64,000 nucleotides of DNA from Fidelibacterota bacterium (lineage in GTDB: Bacteria; Pseudomonadota; Alphaproteobacteria; Rhodospirillales; Rhodospirillaceae). The notes beneath the pieces were generated by a model. That model was not told where the DNA came from. It ran no database searches and saw only the letters and a list, made by a program, of their open reading frames with translations. This document shows positions 49,210-59,147 of the stretch, one piece after another. Location of the stretch: positions 1-64,000 of the forward strand of contig CANJLF010000016.1 of the NCBI GenBank assembly GCA_947475295.1. The letters are read 5' to 3'. The position numbers and the translations under genes were made by a program. How positions within the stretch are numbered: the stretch's first letter is position 1; each line of letters opens with the position of its first letter.

Positions 49210-51839
49210 GCTTTAACCGGCGCGGGCCCCAAAAGCGCCGGCAGGACAATCAGCGTCGCCAGCAGCGTGTAAGCCAAGGCCATCGTCAGCAGAATGCCGA
49301 GACTGGCGGTGCCGGTGTGGGCCGAGATGGCGAGGCTGCCAAAGGCGGCCCCCGTGGTAAGCGCGCTAAAGAGCATGCCGCGTCCGGCGGGCGAGGCAAG
49401 CAGCACGCCTTCGCCCTCGCGCCAAGCCGAGACAAAATAAATCGGAAAAGTGACGCCAACGCCCAGTAGAAGCGGCAGTGCGATGATGTTGGCGAAGTTG
49501 ATGGCAAGGCCCGTGACCGCGCAGGTGCCCAAGGTCAGCAGCCCGGCCAGCAGCAGCGGCGCCAGCACGCGCGCCACATCATCGGCACGGCGCATGACGG
49601 CGAACAGCAGAAGCGTGATCGCGGTGATTGCGAGGATCGCCGCCGTCAGGAAAGCACGCGTGACGATACGCCCGCTTTCATAAATGAGCACCGGCTCGCC
49701 GGTGGCGCCGGGTGCGACGTCTTTCACGGCTTTCAGGAACCGGTTGAGATTTTCGGCCGCGCCGCCGGTCGTGCGCGGGAAGGCCTGGACCCTGTAGCGT
49801 CCGTCGCGGGCGACGAACGTGGCGCGTACGCTCTCGGGCAAAGTCTCAAGGGACACGGGCCCCGCATTCAGCCCGGCGGCCAAGGGCGCAAGCGCGTCTT
49901 CAAAGCCGGTGATCAGCGCACCCGAGATTTTGTCGAAGGTCGCGGCCTCGGGTTTGGCAAGCAGGCGATCAAGCGCGGCGACAAGGCGTTGGGCGGTTTG
50001 GCGCAAATCGCCAGTGCCGGGTGCGGTGGCGGTTGAACTTATAAGCGCCTGGGCTTCGGTGCGCGCGTTGCGCGCGGCCGCGACCATCTCATCATGTGTC
50101 GGCGGGGTTTTCTGCGCCATGCCCGGCGTCAACACCGGCCCGATCAAGAACGACAGCTCTTCGATCGAGGCGAGCTTGGCGGTCTGATCGCCGGGGACAA
50201 CGTCGAAGATTGTCAGGGCGTGACCAACTTCGGGCAAGGCGCTCAGCCGCGCGGCCAGGGCCTTGGCTTCGTCGGCGGTTGCGACCAGCACGCTCAAGGA
50301 ATTGGGATTGATCAGCGGATCGTCCATCAGCTCCAACGCCGTGGACATGGACTCGGTGCGAGGATCTTTGAGCTTCAAAGGGTCGAAATCGAAGGTCAGG
50401 AAGGGCAGGGACACAATCGCCGCAACAGCCAGGACGACAGCCGCCATCAGGACCGGGCGGCGGCGGGCGAGCAGCGCGCGATTGACCGGGATCGCCCATC
50501 GGAAGCCCACGTCGTCCTGCTCGCCGCGCGCGCGGAAAAGCTTCAGTAAGGCCGGCAGCAGCGTAAAACTCAGGATCAGCGCGATGATCATGCCGCCGCC
50601 CGCGATGACACCGAGCTGCGAGACACCGCGATATTCCGTCGGCAGAAACGAGAAGAATCCCAAGGCGGTGGTGGCGGCGGCGAGCGTCAGCGGCCGGGCC
50701 ATGACTGCACCGGCTGCATCGAGCGCCGCGTCAAGGCCGGCCTCACCGCGCGCATGACGCTCGGCGCGGTAGCGCATGGCGAACTGAATGCCGAAATCTA
50801 CCGCGATGCCGACGAACATCACCGCGAAGGCCACCGAGATCAGATTGAGCTCGCCGACGGCAATTGTCGCCCAGCCCAAGGTCAGCAGAAATCCGACGGC
50901 GAGCGTGACGAGGGCGGCCAGCACCAAGCGTCCTGAACCCAGCGCCATGAACAACAAAATGCCCACGAGCAAGACCGAAATCAGGCCCGAGGCGCCGGTG
51001 CCTTCGGCGACGGTGGCGAATTCCTCATCGGTCAGCGGAATCTGGCCGGTCAGGCGAACGCGAAAGCCGTTCTCAGGCGTAAGGCCCAACTCGACCGCTG
51101 CCTGCCTTATATACGCGCTGGCGACACCGCCCGGCGTCAGGGACGACAGGTCGAGCTTGGGCTGCGCCAGCACCATAGCGCGGGCGGACACACCGGCCGG
51201 CCCAAAACCTTTGAACAGACTGGCCCAGTTCAAGGCGGCGGGTTTGTTGTCGAGCACGTTCTCGATTACGCCTGAAACCTGATCGGCGGCGGGCGCGATC
51301 TGGGCGGCGGCCTGCTCGCCGCCGGCGGCAGCGCGGAACGCGAACTCCAACAGTCGAAAGACCCCACGCGCGTTGCGGTCGGTGGAAACCGCACCCAGGA
51401 ACGGCTGGGCGCGCGCGAGCTCGATCGATAAGTCATCAAGTTCGGTGCTGTTGAGGTACAGCAGGCCGTTGCGCGCGAAGAAGTCGCCGCCGGCGGGGTT
51501 CCGCACACTGCGGAACAGATCGTCCCGCAGTCCCAATTTGGCGGCGAGTTTGTCTGCCGCCGTCTGCGCGGCCTGCACCGAGGGCGCGTCGATGACGGCG
51601 ACAATCAAATCGGTCTCGCCGGGAAACTGGGCGTCGAAGGCGGCTTGGGTCGCGCGGAAATCAAGATCGGAGTCGAATAGCGCCAAAGAGTCGGTATTCA
51701 TGCCAAGTCCGCGCGCGGCACCCAGCACCGCGCCGCCTGCCAGCACAATGGTCAACAGAACTGTGAGCCAGAGCTTACGGCGGCTCGCGCGCACAAGGCT
51801 TTCGGCGAATGCGCTGAGTGTAATCGGTGCTTTTGTCAT
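49206..51839 (-). CDS. hpnN: Hopanoid RND-type exporter HpnN
   Basis: Inner-membrane RND/MMPL-type transporter that moves hopanoids towards the outer membrane. Two halves each start with one helix (KLWLTVLLTIVLAGGAVLGA near 17) followed by a periplasmic domain of about 250 residues, then five helices (ISVLLVGILLFMALGSGRLV, LAALVTLAVGFLLTLGWATI, FVGIAVDFGIQFAMRYRAER, and the equivalents at 700-870). VDFGIQF is the sterol-sensing-like helix. 877 residues, as expected. Convergent with hpnM; the closest hpn biosynthesis genes lie 9 kb away. Confidence 0.92.
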   Translation of the reverse strand: MTKAPITLSAFAESLVRASRRKLWLTVLLTIVLAGGAVLGAARGLGMNTDSLALFDSDLDFRATQAAFDAQFPGETDLIVAVIDAPSVQAAQTAADKLAAKLGLRDDLFRSVRNPAGGDFFARNGLLYLNSTELDDLSIELARAQPFLGAVSTDRNARGVFRLLEFAFRAAAGGEQAAAQIAPAADQVSGVIENVLDNKPAALNWASLFKGFGPAGVSARAMVLAQPKLDLSSLTPGGVASAYIRQAAVELGLTPENGFRVRLTGQIPLTDEEFATVAEGTGASGLISVLLVGILLFMALGSGRLVLAALVTLAVGFLLTLGWATIAVGELNLISVAFAVMFVGIAVDFGIQFAMRYRAERHARGEAGLDAALDAAGAVMARPLTLAAATTALGFFSFLPTEYRGVSQLGVIAGGGMIIALILSFTLLPALLKLFRARGEQDDVGFRWAIPVNRALLARRRPVLMAAVVLAVAAIVSLPFLTFDFDPLKLKDPRTESMSTALELMDDPLINPNSLSVLVATADEAKALAARLSALPEVGHALTIFDVVPGDQTAKLASIEELSFLIGPVLTPGMAQKTPPTHDEMVAAARNARTEAQALISSTATAPGTGDLRQTAQRLVAALDRLLAKPEAATFDKISGALITGFEDALAPLAAGLNAGPVSLETLPESVRATFVARDGRYRVQAFPRTTGGAAENLNRFLKAVKDVAPGATGEPVLIYESGRIVTRAFLTAAILAITAITLLLFAVMRRADDVARVLAPLLLAGLLTLGTCAVTGLAINFANIIALPLLLGVGVTFPIYFVSAWREGEGVLLASPAGRGMLFSALTTGAAFGSLAISAHTGTASLGILLTMALAYTLLATLIVLPALLGPAPVKA

Positions 51840-51923
51840 TACGTCATCTATCTCTCACGAAACTGTCACGGCCCGCGACTACAAACCTTGTGATTTTGCA
51901 ATCTTAACGAGGGGCGGTTCAAA

Positions 51924-54416
51924 ATGCACAAGAGTTTCAAGGCCGCGCTGGCGGTATCTGTCGCTGCGCTGTCAATCAACACCAATACTGCGTGGGCCGC
52001 GTCCACGATCATTGGTGCGCCCAATGTCGTGACTACGGCCGGCGCCACGCAGTTCACTTTCGGCGGCCAGACCTTTGTCAACAAGGGCCTGCAAGGCATG
52101 GGCCGGATCACCGCCGGCACCAAGGACTTCCTTGGCGGCACTTTTGGCGCCTTCTCGGGTATGGACCTGGATTTAAGCGCCTGGCGCAAGACCGGCACCG
52201 GTTACACTGGCACATTGTTCGCGCTGCCCGACCGGGGCCCAAACGGCCTCGGCACCGTCAGCTTCAGCGACTACGCCGGACGCTTGAGCCAGTTCTCGAT
52301 GGTCTTCACACCTTATACCGGCACCGCCGATCTGCCGGCAGCGACCTCGTCGCAGAATCAGCTGGTGCTGACCGCCAACGGCGGCATCGTCTTGAAGGAC
52401 TTCAACGGCAACGTCACCACGGGCTTCGACCCAGGCGTTGGCGCCGCCGGCATTATCATCCAGAACGGCATTACGCTGCCTGGCCCGACGACAGGCGCGG
52501 CCGACGGCAAGATCAGCCTTGACGCCGAAGCCGTCCGGTTCCTGGCCGACAAGTCGTTCTACGTTTCCGACGAATACGGCGCCAATGCCTACTACTTCGA
52601 CGCCAGCGGTAATCTGAAGGGCGTGATCAAGCCGCCGGCGGCGCTGATCCCGCGCGATGCGCAGAACCAAATCTCCTATACATCGACGGCCGACCAGGCC
52701 ATCGGGCGGCGCTTCAACCAGGGCATGGAAGGTATGGGCGTGACGCCCGACGGCAAGAAACTGGTGACGCTCCTGCAAAGCGCCACGTACCAAGACACCA
52801 CCGGCACCAATCAGCAGACCCGCAACAATACGCGCCTGATGATCTATGACATCACAGGCACCAAAACGCCGACCACACCGATTGGCGATTATGTCCTGCA
52901 GCTGCCGATTTTCAACGCCACCGGCGCCGGCACGCCCAACCGCACGGCCGCGCAATCGGAGCTGTTGGCCTTGAACGACACCCAGTTCCTGGTGCTGGCG
53001 CGTGACGGCCTCGGCCTTGGTCTCGCCACCGGCAATTCGGTCTACAAGAGCGTACTGTTGGTCGATACCGCCGGCGCCACCAATCTCGCCGGCACAACTT
53101 ATGAAACGGCTTACACGCCTATCGCCAGCAACGGCACTTTGGTTTCGACAATCGTGCCGATGCAGCAGGTCGAGATGGTGAACCTGCTGAATTCGACGCA
53201 GCTCAATAGGTTCGGCGAGAACCTCAACAACGTCACGCCGACGCGCCTGACCCTGAGCGAGAAGTGGGAAGGTATGGCGCTCGCGCCGGTCTTGGACGAA
53301 GCCGCGCCGCAGGACTTCTTTCTGTTTGTTGGCAACGACAACGATTTCCTGGCGACCAACTGCAACGTCAACGGCCAGGATTGTTCGCAGGCCGTAGACA
53401 GCGATGCTCATGTGCTGATCTACCGTCTGACCCTGCCGACCTACGTCGACCCCCAATACTTTGTCGACATAAACGGCGGCGGCAAAGTGGCGGTGGAACT
53501 GATCGGTCAGAGTGCGCTGGCGGTGAGCGGATCAACCACCGGCAACACCGCGGCGCAGCTGAATGCCCAGCGGCGCTCCGGCGTGGTCGCCGAAGGCCTC
53601 AACGCTTGGGTCCAAGGCGCCTACAGCCACGATAGCTGGGAGAAGTTCACCGGCGGCAGTGTTAACGCAACGCGCTCCGGCTTTCGCGGCACCTTTGGGG
53701 CTGACTATAATTTGGGCGAGAATTTTATTGCCGGCGTCACGGTCAGCTACGGCCAACAGGAGGGCCGCAGCAAAGGCACCGGGATCGCGGTCGATGCCGA
53801 GGGTTATAGCTTCGGCGGCTACGCTGGCGTGTCGCGCGAAAATTTCTACGCCCAGTTCGGGGTTGCCTTGGGCCAGGTGGATTTGGACAAGATCGCCCGC
53901 CCGGGCGCTTATGGGATGACCGCGCTCGGCAAGACCAGCGGCAATACCCGCAGCTACTTCGCCGAGGCCGGCGCCACTTTCGATCTCGACCAATTCAAGG
54001 TCGGGCCCAAGATGGGCTTCTACGGCGATACCATCGATATCAAAGGCTATACCGAAACCGGCGCTGCCGGCGGCGACATTGTCATGCCGGCGCACAGCAT
54101 TACCTCGTCGATCCTCTCCTTCGGCGGCGAAGCTTTCGGCGACGTGGGGTCGGTCTCGCCCTTCCTCCACGTCAGCTACAACTGGCAACTGGGCGCGGCC
54201 TCCCGCGACGTGACGCTGCGCCTGGCCAGCGCACAGAACGCAATGGGCACGTCGACCGTCACGGTACCCTCGGCCACCGAGGACTACGTTGAGCTTGGCG
54301 CCGGTATCCAGGGCGTGGTCGAGAAGGTGGTTTGGAACGTGGGCTATTCAGCACAGCTCGGTATGGACGACCGGATCAGCCACGTGGTGCGGGCCGGCGT
54401 CGCGATGGCGTTCTGA
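51924..54416 (+). CDS. Autotransporter with phytase-esterase-like passenger, 830 aa
   Basis: Type V secreted protein. Signal peptide at residues 1-27 (MHKSFKAALAVSVAALSINT, then NTAWAA). The passenger (28-555) resembles the esterase-like phytase domain: LFALPDRGPNGLGT, FYVSDEYGANAYYFDASGNL, QGMEGMGVTPDGKKLVTLLQ and EKWEGMALAPVLDEAA, a beta-propeller with acidic metal-binding loops. The last 265 residues are the outer-membrane barrel (LNAWVQGAYSHDSWEKFTGG, LGENFIAGVTVSYGQQEGRS) ending in a C-terminal Phe. The passenger is probably exposed on the cell surface and may release phosphate. Single gene with a bidirectional hairpin behind it. Confidence 0.87.
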   Translation: MHKSFKAALAVSVAALSINTNTAWAASTIIGAPNVVTTAGATQFTFGGQTFVNKGLQGMGRITAGTKDFLGGTFGAFSGMDLDLSAWRKTGTGYTGTLFALPDRGPNGLGTVSFSDYAGRLSQFSMVFTPYTGTADLPAATSSQNQLVLTANGGIVLKDFNGNVTTGFDPGVGAAGIIIQNGITLPGPTTGAADGKISLDAEAVRFLADKSFYVSDEYGANAYYFDASGNLKGVIKPPAALIPRDAQNQISYTSTADQAIGRRFNQGMEGMGVTPDGKKLVTLLQSATYQDTTGTNQQTRNNTRLMIYDITGTKTPTTPIGDYVLQLPIFNATGAGTPNRTAAQSELLALNDTQFLVLARDGLGLGLATGNSVYKSVLLVDTAGATNLAGTTYETAYTPIASNGTLVSTIVPMQQVEMVNLLNSTQLNRFGENLNNVTPTRLTLSEKWEGMALAPVLDEAAPQDFFLFVGNDNDFLATNCNVNGQDCSQAVDSDAHVLIYRLTLPTYVDPQYFVDINGGGKVAVELIGQSALAVSGSTTGNTAAQLNAQRRSGVVAEGLNAWVQGAYSHDSWEKFTGGSVNATRSGFRGTFGADYNLGENFIAGVTVSYGQQEGRSKGTGIAVDAEGYSFGGYAGVSRENFYAQFGVALGQVDLDKIARPGAYGMTALGKTSGNTRSYFAEAGATFDLDQFKVGPKMGFYGDTIDIKGYTETGAAGGDIVMPAHSITSSILSFGGEAFGDVGSVSPFLHVSYNWQLGAASRDVTLRLASAQNAMGTSTVTVPSATEDYVELGAGIQGVVEKVVWNVGYSAQLGMDDRISHVVRAGVAMAF

Positions 54417-54438
54417 TCACGCTGTCAGGAAAAAGAAA

Positions 54439-54471
54439 AATGGCGGTGGGCCTTTTTGGCGCACCGCCATT
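54439..54471. terminator. Bidirectional terminator between the autotransporter and cspA
   Basis: Ten-base stem (AATGGCGGTG) with an inner three-base stem and T5 loop. On the minus strand it is followed by TTTCTTTTTCC, a good T-run for the cold-shock gene. On the plus strand the run is short (CCTTATT). Confidence 0.8.
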
Positions 54472-54497
54472 CCTTATTCGGCGAATTTGTTTTTCGC

Positions 54498-54701
54498 TTA
54501 GCCGGCCTTCAGGTTGGCGGCGGCGGTTTTGCCGCGCTCGCTCACCAAGTCATAATTCACGCGCTGGCCTTCGACCAACGTGTCCATCCCGGCGCGCTCA
54601 ACGGCCGTGATGTGCACAAACACGTCCTTGCCGCCGTCGCTCGGTTGAATGAAGCCATAGCCTTTAACTTTGTTGAACCATTTTACTGTTCCTGACGCCA
54701 T
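54498..54701 (-). CDS. cspA: Cold-shock protein (CspA family), 67 aa
   Basis: Single-stranded nucleic-acid chaperone with one cold-shock domain. RNP1 is GYGFIQP and RNP2 is VFVHI; the start MASGTVKWFNKVKGY is typical. Full length. A noncoding leader of about 340 bases (to 55043) lies upstream; cold-shock genes often carry a long structured 5' leader, which would fit here but is not shown. Confidence 0.93.
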   Translation of the reverse strand: MASGTVKWFNKVKGYGFIQPSDGGKDVFVHITAVERAGMDTLVEGQRVNYDLVSERGKTAAANLKAG

Positions 54702-55043
54702 TTTTAGGTCTCCGCAGATGCGCCCAAGTGCTCATGCGCTCCAAGTGCGCAAAATGCCGCGCACACGTCGCGCGGCGTCCGGCAACCTGTAGTTTGTGCG
54801 GTGACTTCCGAGCGTCAGGCCAAAACTCGATTGCTCAATATTCAATCCCCGTTGGCCTTGGGAAGTCAAGAATTTTTGGGTATCTTGGCGGGGCCGGGAC
54901 ACGCCAAAAAGGCTGATAAACCGGCCTTTTAAGGACTTTTCTGTCGTGTCCGCATCACGCATGACGCTGGCCTGGGAGTCGAAAAACCTACCCTCAACAT
55001 ATAGTAGATTTTGCCAGCTTTCTTTCAGGCCCTAGGTGGTCGC
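54702..55043 (-). promoter_or_regulatory. Upstream region of the cold-shock gene
   Basis: About 340 bases without a convincing gene. A 76-codon frame at 54732-54962 lacks an RBS and protein character. The region should hold the csp promoter and leader. No specific thermosensor fold can be assigned by eye. Confidence 0.35.
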
Positions 55044-55469
55044 CTAGATCGAAGGCGGACTGAGGGCTGACAGGACAGGGATCGCATCGGCGGCGCTATT
55101 TCCTCCGCGCTTTTTCAGCAGGCGGTTTTCCTCGGCGATTTTGGCCAGGTGCTCCATCTGCCGCACCATGGCATCCAGCGCGCCGGTATCGGCGCCGTCG
55201 GCGGCGGCCTGCATGGCCTTGTGACGGGCCTTGGCGAGCATGTCCTTGGCTTGCTCGGGCGTGCCCGAAGCGGCGGCGGCCACGGCGGTCGTGGTCATGA
55301 TCTTATCTTCCAGCACATCGATGGGGCTGCGCTGTTTCTTGGCGGCTTCCTTGGCGGCAAGATCGGCTTTGAGCGCGGCGTCGGCGGCATCCAGCGCGTG
55401 ATCAAGCGTTGTCACGACCTTGCGCAGGTCAGCTAGCGCGGCGGAGGGCAGGGGATTGATGGACGTCAT
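55044..55469 (-). CDS. Helical, Ala-rich protein, unknown function, 141 aa
   Basis: Soluble, almost entirely helical and probably coiled-coil: LRKVVTTLDHALDAADAALK, KADLAAKEAAKKQR, AKDMLAKARHKAMQAAADG and MVRQMEHLAKIAEENRLLKK. I start it at ATG 55469 (MTSINPLPSAALADL); the open frame to 55649 is poor protein. No family recognised. It is divergent from the glycosyltransferase gene at 55626. Confidence 0.6.
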   Translation of the reverse strand: MTSINPLPSAALADLRKVVTTLDHALDAADAALKADLAAKEAAKKQRSPIDVLEDKIMTTTAVAAAASGTPEQAKDMLAKARHKAMQAAADGADTGALDAMVRQMEHLAKIAEENRLLKKRGGNSAADAIPVLSALSPPSI

Positions 55470-55625
55470 GGCGCACGCCTCTTTCTGAGGGGTGGAGCGT
55501 TGCGGTTTGCCGACTTTCAGCCGGGACGCCCATGATAAAGCGCTCACCACCCCTTTGCCAACATCCGCCGATTGCACAAAGTGGCTTAGCCTGTGCCATG
55601 ATGGGCCCTCACGCGGGGATGGATC

Positions 55626-55970
55626 ATGTGCGCCGAGAAGGTCTTGCATTTGTTCGATATTACCGCCGCCGGCAAGGAAGTGCCGTTGGCTGAATTGGGG
55701 TTGATTGACGCCCCGTTCACCTATGCGCGGGTCGACAGTCCACCCTTAAATCTACCCCAGCCAGTGTTTCTGAACCGCCCGGCCTTCGCCAAGGTTTTCC
55801 CGGGTGGGCCGGTTATGCGCTATCCGCAAATGATCTGCGCGGCCGAGAATTGCTTTCTGATGGGGCCGTTCGGTTTTGTGGTGCTGCCTAACGGCCTTCT
55901 GATCCGCCAGTCGGCCGTGAACTTGAACGGTGCGTCGCTGGAATACGCCCTCGGCCATTTCAAAGGCTAG
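55626..55970 (+). CDS. GT61-type glycosyltransferase, N-terminal part before an amber codon
   Basis: Residues 1-114 (MCAEKVLHLFDITAAGKEVP, PQMICAAENCFLMGPFGFVV, NGASLEYALGHFKG) form the N-terminal part of a DUF563/GT61 glycosyltransferase. The frame is stopped by TAG at 55968-55970 and then continues in the same frame to 56753 with the rest of the protein. Without the amber codon the protein would be 375 residues, a normal GT61 length. The gene may be inactive, suppressed, or the TAG may be a sequence error. Confidence 0.65.
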   Translation: MCAEKVLHLFDITAAGKEVPLAELGLIDAPFTYARVDSPPLNLPQPVFLNRPAFAKVFPGGPVMRYPQMICAAENCFLMGPFGFVVLPNGLLIRQSAVNLNGASLEYALGHFKG

Positions 55971-56012
55971 CTTCCCGGCACGCATATTCCCTGGGGATCG
56001 GCCGAAGAGCCG

Positions 56013-56753
56013 GTGCTGGCGCTCGCCAGTTATTCCACCAACAACTACTTTCATTTTCTGACCGACTCTCTGGCGCAGCTGCATTGGCGCGACCGCGTAC
56101 CGGCCTCGCGCAAAGCCAAGCTCATCATCAGCGGTTATTCCCAGGAGGCCGAAGCCCTGCTGCCGTTCATGGGCGCGGCCACCAAGGCGGTCGGCGTGGC
56201 TTTATCCGAGCTGCAGCCCACCGATGGGACACTGCTGTTTTGCCGCAAGGCGATTTTCCCGCGCCGCGATACCGGCATGAGCCCCTGGAAGGCGCAGTGC
56301 TTACGCAAGCTTTTCGGCGTCGAAGGACGCCCGCGCGGAAAAAAACGCCTCTATGTGGCGCGCGGGGCGGCGCCCCGCCGGCGTGTGCTGAACGAGGCCG
56401 CCGTGGAAAAGCTGCTGGCGGGTCACGGCTTTGTTTCGGTCAATCCCGGCGCGCTGTCGGTGACCGAGCAGGTGGAATTATTCGCCAGCGCCGAGATGGT
56501 GGCGGGGCCTCACGGCGCGGGGTTGACCAATGCCGTGTTCATGGCGCCGGGCGGAGCGATCATCGAAATGACCCACGACCAGCGTGTGGTTTGGACCTTT
56601 CACGAAGTGGCCGGGGCCGCGGGCCACGCCTACGTCTGTGTTGTCAACGATGCCGTCATGAATAAAAAAGACGACGATGCGCTGTTCGCCGATTTCAGCG
56701 TCGATCTGGAAGCGTTGGATGCAGGCGTGAAGGCAGCGATCGCTCGTTTATGA
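56013..56753 (+). CDS. GT61-type glycosyltransferase, C-terminal part after an amber codon
   Basis: Same frame as 55626-55970; coding really resumes at 55971 (LPGTHIPWGSAEEPVLALAS). The first ATG-like start is at 56013. It carries the family core: YSTNNYFHFLTDSLAQLHW near its start, KRLYVARGAAPRRRVLNEAA, ALSVTEQVELFASAEMVAGP, then HGAGLTNAVFMAPGGAIIEM, the His-Gly-Ala-Gly motif of DUF563/GT61. It transfers a sugar (often xylose or GlcNAc) in polysaccharide building. No neighbours from a polysaccharide operon are present. Ends overlapping the pirin gene by six bases on the other strand. Confidence 0.75.
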   Translation: MLALASYSTNNYFHFLTDSLAQLHWRDRVPASRKAKLIISGYSQEAEALLPFMGAATKAVGVALSELQPTDGTLLFCRKAIFPRRDTGMSPWKAQCLRKLFGVEGRPRGKKRLYVARGAAPRRRVLNEAAVEKLLAGHGFVSVNPGALSVTEQVELFASAEMVAGPHGAGLTNAVFMAPGGAIIEMTHDQRVVWTFHEVAGAAGHAYVCVVNDAVMNKKDDDALFADFSVDLEALDAGVKAAIARL

Positions 56754-57637
56754 TTCCGGCAGCGGAATGAATTCGCTTTCACCCGGCGGCAGTTTGAAGT
56801 GACCGCTCCAGTTTTCGGAGGGGCCGGCGGCCCAAGAGACCTGGGCCTTGTCCATCAGCGCGTCGGAACTGGCGACGAAGTTCCACCACATGAGGCGCGG
56901 TGCATCGAGCGGTGCGCCGCCCAGGATCATGAATCGCGCGGCGGTTTGGGCGGTGACGGTGACGGTTTTGCCTTCGACCAGCACCGCCATTTCCATGGGC
57001 GGCAGCACAGTGCCGTCAAGGGTAAGTGTGCCTTCGACGGCATAAACAGCGCGCTCCTGATGGTCCGCGGACAGCAAGAGATCGGCGCCGGCCTCCAAAG
57101 CCGCATCCACATACACTGTGTCGGACAGCGCTACGACCGGCGACGTCACACCAAAGGCCGCGCCGGCAATGACACGCAAGCGCGCGCCTTTCTTCTCGAC
57201 CACGGGCAGCGTGGCGGCGGGATGATGCGTGAAGATGGGCGCGCTGGTCTCGGCGGCTTTGGGCAAGGCGACCCAGGACTGGATGCCGTGAACCGTATGA
57301 CCGGCGGCGCGCAAGTCCGGCGGCGTGCGCTCGGAGTGTACGATACCGCGCCCGGCGCTCATCCAGTTCATGTCGCCCGGGCTGATGGTCTGGACCGAGC
57401 CGAGGCTGTCGCGATGGACGAAGGCGCCTTCGAACAGATAGGTCACGGTCGCGAGCCCAATGTGCGGATGGGGCCGCACGTCGATGCCTTTGCCCGGCGC
57501 GAACACCGCCGGTCCCATGTGATCGAAGAACACGAAGGAGCCAACGCTGCGGCGATTCATATAAGGCAGAACGCGCGCCACTTCAAAGCCGCCCAGGTCG
57601 CGGCGGCGCGGCGCGATCACCTGTTCGATGGAGGACA

Positions 57638-57638
<1 letters not shown>
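56748..57638 (-). CDS. Pirin family protein, 296 aa
   Basis: Two-domain cupin protein of the pirin family. The N-terminal domain has the metal ligands: RPHPHIGLATVTYLFEGAFV near 56 (two His), HRDSLGS, and IVHSERTP near 100 (His). The C-terminal domain carries RFMILGGAPLDAPRLMWWNF. Some bacterial pirins act as quercetinases; others bind partner enzymes. It overlaps the histidine kinase stop by one base and may be co-transcribed with it. Confidence 0.88.
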
Positions 57639-59026
<1,388 letters not shown>

Positions 59027-59147
59027 AGCGGAGAACCGAGCCTCAATATTGGTATCGGAACGAAAAGATTAAACTGGATTTGCGGGCCATTACAACTCCG
59101 CGTTAAGGTCGCCGCCGGCCAGCTTCCATTATCCGCAGATTCAACAC

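Noticed and set aside
52173-53456. 427-codon open frame antisense to the autotransporter
   Set aside because: No signal, no motif, and the coding strand is certain from the passenger and barrel.
54732-54962. 76-codon frame upstream of cspA
   Set aside because: No RBS, poor composition, lies in the expected csp leader.
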